Positions 1-5,488 of a DNA stretch of 6,658 bases are shown in pieces. Where the stretch lies: the NCBI GenBank assembly GCA_964242735.1, contig CAXTAK010000040.1:1-6658 (forward strand). The letters are read 5' to 3'. The notes under the pieces were generated by a model, which worked only from the letters and a program-made list of their open reading frames with translations, was not told the DNA's origin and made no database searches. This DNA comes from CADCUY01 sp964242735. GTDB lineage: Bacteria > Actinomycetota > Actinomycetes > Actinomycetales > Quadrisphaeraceae. The translations under genes were made by a program, and so were the position numbers. The first letter of the stretch is position 1; each line of letters begins with the position of its first letter.

Positions 1-250
1 CTTGCTACCACAGTCTCTCACCAGACAGCGCGTAGATGACAATGCCGCCGCCGGTAGGCGTCCTTATGTCAAATCGATCGTGCGGTGTCGCATTGGATGA
101 CCGATGCTTCGCGCCCCACAGGTGAGGCGGTCGAGAGATCTCAGCGGGGGCCGCGTCCTAATCCGGGCCCACTCGCCGACCCCTGCTCGGCGGCCCCTCC
201 ACCACGTGCCAGCCCCGCTCGGAGCGTGGAGCAGGCGTCATCATGGGCCC
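1..250. other. Left-edge region without a supported gene
   Basis: I see no gene here that I can defend. The first ~100 bases are clearly less GC-rich than the rest of the window. Two short frames reach the left part. One is on the plus strand, open from the window edge and closed by TGA at 98-100. The other is on the minus strand, closed by TAG at 7-5 and preceded by an in-frame stop, so it has room for only about 45 codons and no obvious start. Either could be the tail or remnant of a neighbouring gene, but they compete for the same bases and neither shows a recognisable domain. The rest (about 110-250) is presumably the 5' region of the phosphoesterase gene. I could not pick a convincing promoter in it. 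Confidence 0.4.
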
Positions 251-1156
251 GTGGTCACCAGCGTGGCGCTCCTGTCCGACGTGCACGGCGTCCTGCCCAT
301 CCTGGACGCGGTGCTCGCCGAGCCGGACGTGGTCGGCGCCGACCTGATCGTGGTGACCGGTGACCACGCCGCCGGCCCTCAGCCCGTCCAGGTCCTGGAC
401 CGGCTCACTGGCCTCGGGGACCGCGCGCTGCTCGTGCGCGGGAACGCCGACCGGGAGCTGGTGGCCCTGGCGCGCGGTGACCAGGTCGAGCTCCTCGACC
501 CGATCTCGCCCTGGGCCGCGGCGCAGCTGGGCGACGAGCACGTCGCCCTGCTCGCCGCGCTGCCGCACCCGGTCACCGTCGACGTCGCCCGCTTCGGCCC
601 GGTCCTGTTCTGCCACGGCACCCCCCGCGACGACGAGGAGGTGGTGCTGGTCGACACCCGCCTGCAGCGGTGGGCGGAGGTCTTCGCCGACTTGCCCGAG
701 GACGTGCGCACCGTGGTGTGCGGGCACACCCACATGCCGTTCGTGCGCCTGGTGGACCGCCGCCTGGTGGTCAACCCCGGCAGCATCGGGATGCCCTACG
801 GGCGCCCCGGCGGGTCCTGGGCGCTGCTGCGTCAGGGGCAGGTCGCCCTGCGGCACACCGCGGTGGACGTCGAGGCGGCGATCGCCGCGGTCGTCGCCGG
901 CTCCTCCTACCCCGACCGGGAGACCTGGGCGCGCGACTACCTGACGGCCAGCGCCAGCGACGCCGACGCGCTCACCGCCTTCGCGCCCCGCGACGGACGG
1001 ACCGGGGGCTGTAGGACCGGCTCCTGCGAGCCCGCACGACCAGTGGTCCGGCGCAGCTGCTCGTCGACGGTCGAGGCCGCGGTGCGCCAGCTCAACACAG
1101 ACTCCGCTACAGCGGGTCAGCGTCCCCCGGCGACCAGGTCGCACACCATCTCGTAG
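251..1156 (+). CDS. Calcineurin-like metallophosphoesterase (YfcE/PF12850-type)
   Basis: A probable soluble two-metal phosphoesterase of the calcineurin-like superfamily; the substrate cannot be told from sequence. From the GTG at 251 the protein has 301 residues. The signature blocks appear in order: SDVHG (D10, H12), VTGDH (D38), RGNAD (N65), CHG (H122), CGHTH (H159, H161) and VVNPGSIG (N175). Together these supply the usual metal ligands. The GNHD histidine is Ala here, as in many small members of this group. I chose 251 because the first beta strand begins at once; in-frame alternatives are GTG 206 and GTG 263, and none has a good ribosome site (a GGAG at 228-231 is 19 nt away). The family-like part ends near residue 250. 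The last ~50 residues look non-family, run across a hairpin (1006-1033) and overlap the convergent GNAT by 40 bp. Function class is confident; both ends are less so. Confidence 0.85.
   Translation: MVTSVALLSDVHGVLPILDAVLAEPDVVGADLIVVTGDHAAGPQPVQVLDRLTGLGDRALLVRGNADRELVALARGDQVELLDPISPWAAAQLGDEHVALLAALPHPVTVDVARFGPVLFCHGTPRDDEEVVLVDTRLQRWAEVFADLPEDVRTVVCGHTHMPFVRLVDRRLVVNPGSIGMPYGRPGGSWALLRQGQVALRHTAVDVEAAIAAVVAGSSYPDRETWARDYLTASASDADALTAFAPRDGRTGGCRTGSCEPARPVVRRSCSSTVEAAVRQLNTDSATAGQRPPATRSHTIS
1006..1033 (+). terminator. Hairpin inside the 3' extension of the phosphoesterase frame
   Basis: GGGCT (1006-1010) pairs with AGCCC (1029-1033). Inside it AGGA (1013-1016) pairs with TCCT (1022-1025) around a five-base loop. 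There is no T-tract, which is common for high-GC terminators but leaves the call weak. It sits where the recognisable phosphoesterase domain ends and before the stop of the convergent GNAT gene. It could be the real terminator of a gene whose stop was once near 1010, or a chance fold. Confidence 0.3.
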
Positions 1157-1599
1157 TTCGGCACGGTCACCCCGTTGACGGCGTTGTCCGGGCGGGACGC
1201 GATGACCCGGAACCCGAACAGCTCGAAGGCGGGCCTCGCGGTCCTGCTCGCGTGAGTGCGTAGAGCACCCAGCCCGGTCAGTGCTGCTTCCCGCTTCACC
1301 GTGTCCACGAGCAGGCGGGCGATCCCTCGCCGCCCGACGTCGGGGTGGACGTAGAGCATGTCGAGCAGCCCGTCGTCGAGGAAGTCCGCGAACCCCGCGA
1401 CCCGACCGTCCACCACGGCGACGACGGTGTGCGCGGCTGCCCGGCGGGCGTCCCACCGGCCCAGGTCGACGTCGCGCGCGCCCGCCCAGGCCGCGACCTG
1501 CTCCGGCTCGTAGTCCGCGGAGGCGGTGCGGGTGATGGCCGACCAGTATGCGGCGTGCGTGCCGCCGGCATCCTCGTGCCGGCGGTAGGCCCTGATCAC
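1117..1599 (-). CDS. GNAT-family N-acetyltransferase, YafP-like
   Basis: Predicted cytoplasmic acetyl-CoA-dependent N-acetyltransferase of 160 residues, a normal single-domain GNAT length. Motif A is clear: a beta strand (LDMLYVHP, residues 79-86) followed by GRRGIA (89-94), which binds the pyrophosphate of acetyl-CoA. Then come a THAS...ARPAFELFGF segment (115-130) and a C-terminal NYEM (148-151). This pattern resembles the YafP type of GNAT, whose acceptor substrates are poorly defined. The GTG start at 1599 is chosen because GAGG (1610-1607) precedes it by seven bases and the protein begins directly with the first strand. The frame stays open upstream, but that part lies across the gap and the next gene. 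It is downstream of another GNAT on the same strand and has a promoter-like box of its own. Its 3' end overlaps the convergent phosphoesterase frame. Substrate unknown. Confidence 0.88.
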   Translation of the reverse strand: MIRAYRRHEDAGGTHAAYWSAITRTASADYEPEQVAAWAGARDVDLGRWDARRAAAHTVVAVVDGRVAGFADFLDDGLLDMLYVHPDVGRRGIARLLVDTVKREAALTGLGALRTHASRTARPAFELFGFRVIASRPDNAVNGVTVPNYEMVCDLVAGGR

Positions 1600-1622
1600 C
1601 GGGTGTCCTCGACCTTCGCCGC

Positions 1623-1628
1623 ACCGTA
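1623..1628 (-). promoter_or_regulatory. Candidate -10 box for the YafP-like GNAT gene
   Basis: On the minus strand the hexamer TACGGT (TANNNT pattern) ends 23 bases before the GTG start at 1599. Transcription would begin near 1616 and leave a short leader containing the GAGG ribosome site. No good -35 hexamer is visible. The same TACGGT hexamer lies in front of the MocR regulator gene at 3747-3742. Confidence 0.4.
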
Positions 1629-1649
1629 GCGAGGCGGCCCATGGCCTAG

Positions 1650-1666
1650 GCCGGTCGGCTTCCGGC
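1650..1666 (-). terminator. Hairpin after the second GNAT gene
   Basis: GCCGG (1650-1654) and CCGGC (1662-1666) can pair around a seven-base loop, with a possible extra G-T pair outside. It lies about 20 bases past the stop of the GNAT gene ending at 1686 and before the next gene on that strand. It directly abuts a perfect palindrome, GGCCTAGGCC (1643-1652). There is no T-tract, so it could be a weak or partial terminator, or a chance fold. Confidence 0.3.
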
Positions 1667-1685
1667 TCACGGTGACGGAGCGGGG

Positions 1686-2198
1686 TTAGGTGCTGAGGGG
1701 CTTGGTCAGGATCAGCGACTCGCTGACGTGGTCCCCCTGCCGGTACGGGTGGCGCTGCCCGGTGTCGTCGAAGCCCGTGCGCGTCCAGAAGGGCAGCACG
1801 ACGGCGTTGGTGGCCACCACCGCCAGTCGCAGGGTGGTGATCTCGGGCCAGGTGCGCGCCAGGGCTTGCAGCTCCTCGACGGCGGCGCGCCCGAGGCCGC
1901 GTCCGGCGTGGACGTCGGTGATGACCAGCAGCCCCAGGTGCGCGGTGGTCGGGTCCGGCCAGCCGCGGACCAGGTCCGCGCACCCCACGACGTCCCCGTC
2001 ACAGACGACGGCGAAGACGAACTTGTCCTGGTGGTCCACCCCAGGGGGCAGGGTGTTCAGCACGGCCGCGCCGTCACCGGGGCCCGGGTCGGCTCCGGTG
2101 ATCCGCCGGCTGTACCCCGGGGCACCTTCGAGCACCTGCTGCAGGACCTGCGCGGCGCCCGGGTCGCCCGGTGACAGTCTGCGCAGCACGACGACCAC
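1686..2198 (-). CDS. GNAT-family N-acetyltransferase
   Basis: Predicted cytoplasmic acetyltransferase, 170 residues from the GTG at 2198. An N-terminal strand (VVVLRRL) leads to a central strand (FVFAVV, 60-65) and a motif A strand (LGLLVITDV, 88-96). The acetyl-CoA loop GRGLG follows (99-103), then motif B, N131 to F143 ending FWTRTGF, where an aromatic residue and Gly-Phe are typical. The acceptor is unknown. Two starts are possible. GTG 2198 has AGGA (2209-2206) at a seven-base spacing, the spacing seen at other genes here. GTG 2237 (13 residues longer) forms a GTGA overlap with the stop of the MocR gene, the classic sign of translational coupling, but has a poor ribosome site. In either case the gene follows the regulator directly and is probably co-transcribed with it. 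Confidence 0.87.
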   Translation of the reverse strand: MVVVLRRLSPGDPGAAQVLQQVLEGAPGYSRRITGADPGPGDGAAVLNTLPPGVDHQDKFVFAVVCDGDVVGCADLVRGWPDPTTAHLGLLVITDVHAGRGLGRAAVEELQALARTWPEITTLRLAVVATNAVVLPFWTRTGFDDTGQRHPYRQGDHVSESLILTKPLST

Positions 2199-2233
2199 CG
2201 GTGCATCCTGGCAGCGGGACCGCGCCCGCGTCG

Positions 2234-3730
2234 TCACGAGGGCCCGCCCGCGGGCGCCCCGCCCCGGGTGCGCGGGGTCGTGCTGGCGCGAAGGGCGTCG
2301 GCGAGTAGCGCGATGGCCTCGCCCACGGCGGTGTCGGCGAGGTTCCCGTATCCCAGGACCAGGGCCTCGCGCTCAACCTCGAGGTTCTCGGGGGTGGTCC
2401 GCGGGGTGGCGCCGTAGGCGGTCAGGGGGGTCAGGCGCAGCCCGCGGACGGCCGCGTGCTCGACCACGGCCGCGGCGGGGACGCTGTGGGGCAGGTGGGC
2501 GAGCAGGTGCAGGCCGGCGGCCATGCCGGTGAGCTCCACCTCGGGCAGGGCGTGGTGCATGGCGGTGGTCAGGGCGTCGCGGCGGGCCCGGTAGCGGCGG
2601 CGGGCGGCGCGCAGGTGCCGGTCGTACCCGCCGCCGGTCAGGAGGTCGTCCAGGGCGAGCTGGTCCAGGACCGGCGGGGTGACTGCGGGCCGGCCGGCGG
2701 CGTCCAGCGCGGTCCCCCACCGGTGGGGGACCACGGCCCAGCCGATGCCGAGCGCAGGGGCGAGGGTCTTGCTGGTGGAACCGACCAGCACCACCCGGGC
2801 CGGGTCCATGCCCTGGAGGGCGGCCACGGGGGCCCGGTCGTAGCGGAACTCCGCGTCGTAGTCGTCCTCGATCACCACCGCGTCGACCCGCCTGGCCCAG
2901 GCCAGCAGCGCCGCGCGGCGCGGGGCGGACAGGGCGACCCCGGTGGGGAACTGGTGCGCGGGGGTGAGGATCACCGCCCGCACTCCCCGGTGCGCTGCCA
3001 GGGCAAGAACGTCCAGGCCGCGGCTGTCGACCGGGACCGGCACCAGCTCAAGTCCGGTGGCGGCGGCCACGCGGTGCAGCCGGGTCCACCCGGGGTCCTC
3101 CACCGCCAGGTGGGTGTGGCCGGCGGCGAGCAGGGCGGCGCAGGTGCGCGCGACGCCGTCGGTGGCGCTGGTGGTGACCCGCACTTCGGCGCCGCGCAGG
3201 AGCACCCCGCGGGCGCGGGCCAGGTGCTCGCCCAGGGCGGCCCGCAGCCCTGGGTGCCCGACCGGGTCGGGGTAGCCCAGGTCGCCCACCGCTACCTGGG
3301 TGGTGGCCTGCTGGAGGGCGCGGGCCCAGGCGCGGTGGGGGAAGGCCCGCAGGTCGGGAAGCCCTGGTGCCAGGTCGATCCGCGACGCCGGCGGTGGTGC
3401 TGGGCGCACGGGCGGCGGGCGCAGGGGGTCGGGGCGGTCGTCGGCGACCCCGGTCCAGCGCACCCGGGTCGCCGAACCGGTGCGGGCCTGCAGGTAGCCC
3501 TCGACGAGGAGCTGGGCGTACGCCTCGGTGACCGCCCACCGCGAGCACCCCAGGTCCGCGGCCAGGTGCCGGCTCGGGGGCAGGGCCGCGCCCACCGGCA
3601 CCCGCCCGGAGCGGATCGCCGCGCGCAGCGCCCCCGCCAGGCGCTGGTGCAGCGCCCCGCCGCCCTCTGCGGTGAGGTCCAGGACCAGGTCACCCGCCAG
3701 GCCACCCTCACGATTGGTCTGCGCAACCAT
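2234..3730 (-). CDS. pdxR: MocR/PdxR-type GntR-family regulator with aminotransferase-like domain
   Basis: A 498-residue transcription factor of the MocR subfamily. It has a GntR winged helix (about residues 15-90; QRLAGALRAAIRSGRVPVG, then PPSRHLAADLGCSRWAVTEAY), a proline-rich linker (about 99-118), and a fold-type I aminotransferase-like domain to the C-terminus. The PLP site is intact by eye: PAHQFPTG (258-264), IEDDYDAEFRY (287-297) and STSKTLAP (318-325), with K321 as the Schiff-base lysine. MocR proteins bind PLP as effector; PdxR members control vitamin B6 synthesis, and others control GABA, taurine or unrelated genes, so the symbol is tentative. I chose ATG 3730. GTG 3733 is an in-frame alternative and no Shine-Dalgarno is seen, so the mRNA may be leaderless or nearly so. 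It is divergent from an aldo/keto reductase, its likely target, and its stop overlaps or abuts the downstream GNAT. Confidence 0.88.
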   Translation of the reverse strand: MVAQTNREGGLAGDLVLDLTAEGGGALHQRLAGALRAAIRSGRVPVGAALPPSRHLAADLGCSRWAVTEAYAQLLVEGYLQARTGSATRVRWTGVADDRPDPLRPPPVRPAPPPASRIDLAPGLPDLRAFPHRAWARALQQATTQVAVGDLGYPDPVGHPGLRAALGEHLARARGVLLRGAEVRVTTSATDGVARTCAALLAAGHTHLAVEDPGWTRLHRVAAATGLELVPVPVDSRGLDVLALAAHRGVRAVILTPAHQFPTGVALSAPRRAALLAWARRVDAVVIEDDYDAEFRYDRAPVAALQGMDPARVVLVGSTSKTLAPALGIGWAVVPHRWGTALDAAGRPAVTPPVLDQLALDDLLTGGGYDRHLRAARRRYRARRDALTTAMHHALPEVELTGMAAGLHLLAHLPHSVPAAAVVEHAAVRGLRLTPLTAYGATPRTTPENLEVEREALVLGYGNLADTAVGEAIALLADALRASTTPRTRGGAPAGGPS

Positions 3731-3778
3731 CACGGGAACGGACCGTACTCCCGGGCCGATGCTGGCTACCGTCGAAGC
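3731..3778. promoter_or_regulatory. Divergent MocR / aldo-keto reductase control region
   Basis: This 48-bp gap must carry both promoters. On the plus strand TACCGT (3767-3772) ends six bases before the GTG of the reductase, the spacing expected for a leaderless transcript starting at the start codon. On the minus strand TACGGT (3747-3742) ends 11 bases before the ATG of the regulator, or eight before the alternative GTG at 3733. The two boxes create a direct repeat of ACCGT at 3742-3746 and 3768-3772, 26 bp apart. Around the regulator box lie a palindrome, ACGG-A-CCGT (3738-3746), and CGGGA/TCCCG arms (3733-3737, 3749-3753). These are candidate operator elements for autoregulation. No clear -35 is seen for either direction. 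Confidence 0.5.
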
Positions 3779-4801
3779 GTGAACACGACGCAGACGACCA
3801 CGACCACGAGCACGCACCGCGAGCTGTGGGCCGGCGGCCCGGTCACCTCGGCGCTGGGGCTGGGCACCTGGGCGCTCGGCGGTCCCTCCACCGCCGGGGA
3901 CCAGCCGCTGGGGTGGGGCTCGGCCTACGACCCCGAGGAGGCTGCCGCGGTGGTGCGGGCGGCCTTCGATGCCGGGATCACCCTGTTCGACACCGCCGAC
4001 GCCTACGGCGCCGGCACCGCCGAGCGCCTCCTGGGGGAGGTCCTCGCCGGCCGCCGCGAGGAGGTGGTGCTGGTCTCGAAGTGGGGCAACACCATCGACG
4101 AGCGCGCTAGGGCCCTGACCGGGCAGGACGCCGGCCCCGCGTACGTGCGCACCGCCCTTCAGGCGTCGCTGCGCCGGCTGCGCACCGACCACCTCGACCT
4201 GTACCTCCTGCACCTGTCGGACCTGCCCGTTGCGGAGGCCGCCGACCTGCTCGCCGCCCTGGAGGGCTTGGTCGCGGAGGGCCTGGTCCGCGGGTACGGG
4301 TGGTCCACCGACGACCCGGGCCTGGCTGCGTCCTGGGCCGGTCAGCCCGGGTTCCGGGCCGTGGAGTTCGAGGTCAACGTCGTGCGCGACGCCCCTGAGA
4401 TGATCGCCCTGGCCGAGGCCCACCACCTGCCTGCCCTGGCCCGCGGACCGCTCGGCACCGGGCTGCTGACCGGGGCCCACCCGGTCGGGTCCCGCATCGT
4501 CGACGAGGGCGACTTCCGCTACCGTTCTCCGGACTGGTTGCACTACTTCCACGACGGGCGCCCCGACCCGGAGCTGACCCGGCGCCTGGAGGCGGTCACC
4601 GACGTCCTGACCGCTGGCGGGCGCACCCTCGCCCAGGGCGCCCTGGCCTGGCTGTGGGCCCGCTCCCCCGTGCTGATCCCCATCCCCGGGGCCCGCACCA
4701 CCGCCCAGGTCCGTGAGAACGCCGCCACCCTCCACCAGGGGCCGCTGACCCCCGGTCAGGTGCGCGAGGTCGACGACCTCCTCACCGTCCCCGCGCACTG
4801 A
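3779..4801 (+). CDS. Aldo/keto reductase
   Basis: Cytoplasmic NAD(P)H-dependent oxidoreductase of the aldo/keto reductase superfamily, 340 residues, a (beta/alpha)8 barrel. The catalytic tetrad is complete: D71 and Y76 in FDTADAYG, K101 in VLVSKWGN, H145 in YLLHLSD. The N-terminal signature GLGTWALGG (27-35) and the C-terminal cofactor motif PIPGARTTAQVREN (301-314) are both present. The GTG at 3779 has no Shine-Dalgarno but sits six bases after a -10-like TACCGT, fitting leaderless translation. The N-terminus has an unusual threonine run (residues 3-10 nearly all Thr). It is divergent from a PLP-sensing MocR regulator and is probably controlled by it. Because E. coli PdxI (YdbC) and yeast pyridoxal reductase are aldo/keto reductases, a pyridoxal/pyridoxine role is a plausible hypothesis, but the substrate cannot be read from sequence. 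Confidence 0.92.
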   Translation: MNTTQTTTTTSTHRELWAGGPVTSALGLGTWALGGPSTAGDQPLGWGSAYDPEEAAAVVRAAFDAGITLFDTADAYGAGTAERLLGEVLAGRREEVVLVSKWGNTIDERARALTGQDAGPAYVRTALQASLRRLRTDHLDLYLLHLSDLPVAEAADLLAALEGLVAEGLVRGYGWSTDDPGLAASWAGQPGFRAVEFEVNVVRDAPEMIALAEAHHLPALARGPLGTGLLTGAHPVGSRIVDEGDFRYRSPDWLHYFHDGRPDPELTRRLEAVTDVLTAGGRTLAQGALAWLWARSPVLIPIPGARTTAQVRENAATLHQGPLTPGQVREVDDLLTVPAH

Positions 4802-4840
4802 GGGCACAGGTGGCCGCGCAGGGCCGGGCGCTACTCGCAC

Positions 4841-4856
4841 CGTCCCCGACGGGACG
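4841..4856. terminator. Hairpin between the convergent reductase and Rid genes
   Basis: CGTCCC (4841-4846) and GGGACG (4851-4856) form a perfect six-base stem with a CGAC loop, 39 bases after the reductase stop. No T-tract follows. A second, looser inverted repeat, CCTGCC/GGCAGG (4897-4902 and 4918-4923), lies nearer the Rid gene. The 161-bp convergent gap (4802-4962) holds no gene, so a terminator serving one or both directions is expected here. Confidence 0.4.
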
Positions 4857-4962
4857 CACCCACCACCGGTGACGCAGCAGGCTGACCTCCATCGGGCCTG
4901 CCGCCTGACTGACCCGAGGCAGGGGCGGCCTGACCCGACCGCGCGTCGTGCGGGGGTCGGTC

Positions 4963-5370
4963 TCAGGCGGGCAGGGCTGCGACGGCGTCGACCTCGACGA
5001 GCTGGTCGGGGTAGCCAAGGGCGGCCACCCCCAGCAGGGTGCTGGGCGGGTCGTGCGGGGCCAACGCCTCGCGCACCACCTCCCACACCGTGCCCAGGTC
5101 GCCCTGGTCGCCGGAGGCGACGTAAACGGTGGTGCGCACCACGTCGGCGAAGGTCGCGCCGGCGTCGCCCAGGGCGACCTGGAGGTTCGCCACCACCTGC
5201 ACCGCCTGGGCGCGGACGTCCCCGACCCCCACGGTGGACCCGTCCACGTCCAGCGGGCAGGCCCCGGCGGTCAGGACCAGGCGGGAACCGGCGGCGACGA
5301 CGGCCGCGTAGGCGTACTCCGCCGTGCTCGACAGGGCGGGGCTGCGGACCAGGCGGGCGACGTCCGGCAT
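4963..5370 (-). CDS. Rid-family (YjgF/YER057c/UK114) protein without the deaminase arginine
   Basis: A small cytoplasmic protein of 135 residues, the usual Rid length; the family forms homotrimers. The fold is recognisable from LTAGACPLDVDG (33-44), the VVRTTVYVAS strand (77-86) and the closing strand LVEVDAVAAL (124-133). In E. coli RidA a conserved arginine in an ARSCVEV-like segment binds the imine substrate carboxylate. Here the matching segment reads PSTLLGVAAL (109-118), placing Ser110 or Thr111 at that site. Members without this Arg belong to Rid groups not known to deaminate 2-aminoacrylate-type imines, so I do not call it ridA. ATG 5370 is supported by AGGA (5381-5378) at seven-base spacing. 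It is convergent with the aldo/keto reductase and follows the broken GNAT gene on the same strand, separated by two hairpins. Biological role unknown. Confidence 0.87.
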   Translation of the reverse strand: MPDVARLVRSPALSSTAEYAYAAVVAAGSRLVLTAGACPLDVDGSTVGVGDVRAQAVQVVANLQVALGDAGATFADVVRTTVYVASGDQGDLGTVWEVVREALAPHDPPSTLLGVAALGYPDQLVEVDAVAALPA

Positions 5371-5405
5371 CCCACCATCCTGCCCACCAGCTGCCCGGCC
5401 CTCCC

Positions 5406-5422
5406 CGCGAACGCCCTTCGCG
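5406..5422 (-). terminator. Short hairpin upstream of the Rid gene
   Basis: CGCGAA (5406-5411) and TTCGCG (5417-5422) form a perfect six-base stem with a five-base loop, 35 bases before the Rid start. It may be the second half of a tandem terminator for the GNAT pseudogene, or a structure in the Rid leader or promoter. The sequence does not decide between these. Confidence 0.3.
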
Positions 5423-5440
5423 CAGCAGCACCTCGTTCAG

Positions 5441-5467
5441 GAGGTTCCCGACGAGCGGGGGAACCTC
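5441..5467 (-). terminator. Strong hairpin after the GNAT pseudogene
   Basis: GAGGTTCCC (5441-5449) and GGGAACCTC (5459-5467) are perfect nine-base complements around a nine-base spacer. It begins 21 bases past the stop of the minus-strand GNAT pseudogene, a normal place for a terminator, although no T-tract follows. Because it also lies 70 bp in front of the Rid gene, a two-fold symmetric operator is an alternative reading. Confidence 0.45.
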
Positions 5468-5488
5468 GCCGGGACCGTGCCACCGGGG

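Noticed and set aside
158..1642. Long minus-strand frame antisense to the phosphoesterase and overlapping the YafP-like GNAT
   Set aside because: The translation is Arg/Gly/Ala-rich without motifs, while the opposite strand carries a clear phosphoesterase.
2288..2296. A short match of the MocR 3' end to the CGCGAAGGGCGT-like sequence in the 5406-5422 hairpin
   Set aside because: It is about a dozen bases long, lies inside coding sequence and lacks the paired arm, so it is probably chance.
2456..3778. Plus-strand open frame continuing upstream of the reductase, antisense to the MocR gene
   Set aside because: No domain is recognisable, the composition is that of an antisense shadow, and the GTG at 3779 with its -10 box is a far better start.
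3731..5431. Minus-strand open frame continuing upstream of the MocR gene, antisense to the reductase
   Set aside because: It is the same frame as the regulator but shows only low-complexity Gly/Arg/Pro-rich sequence. It mirrors the well-supported reductase and reflects missing stops in GC-rich DNA.
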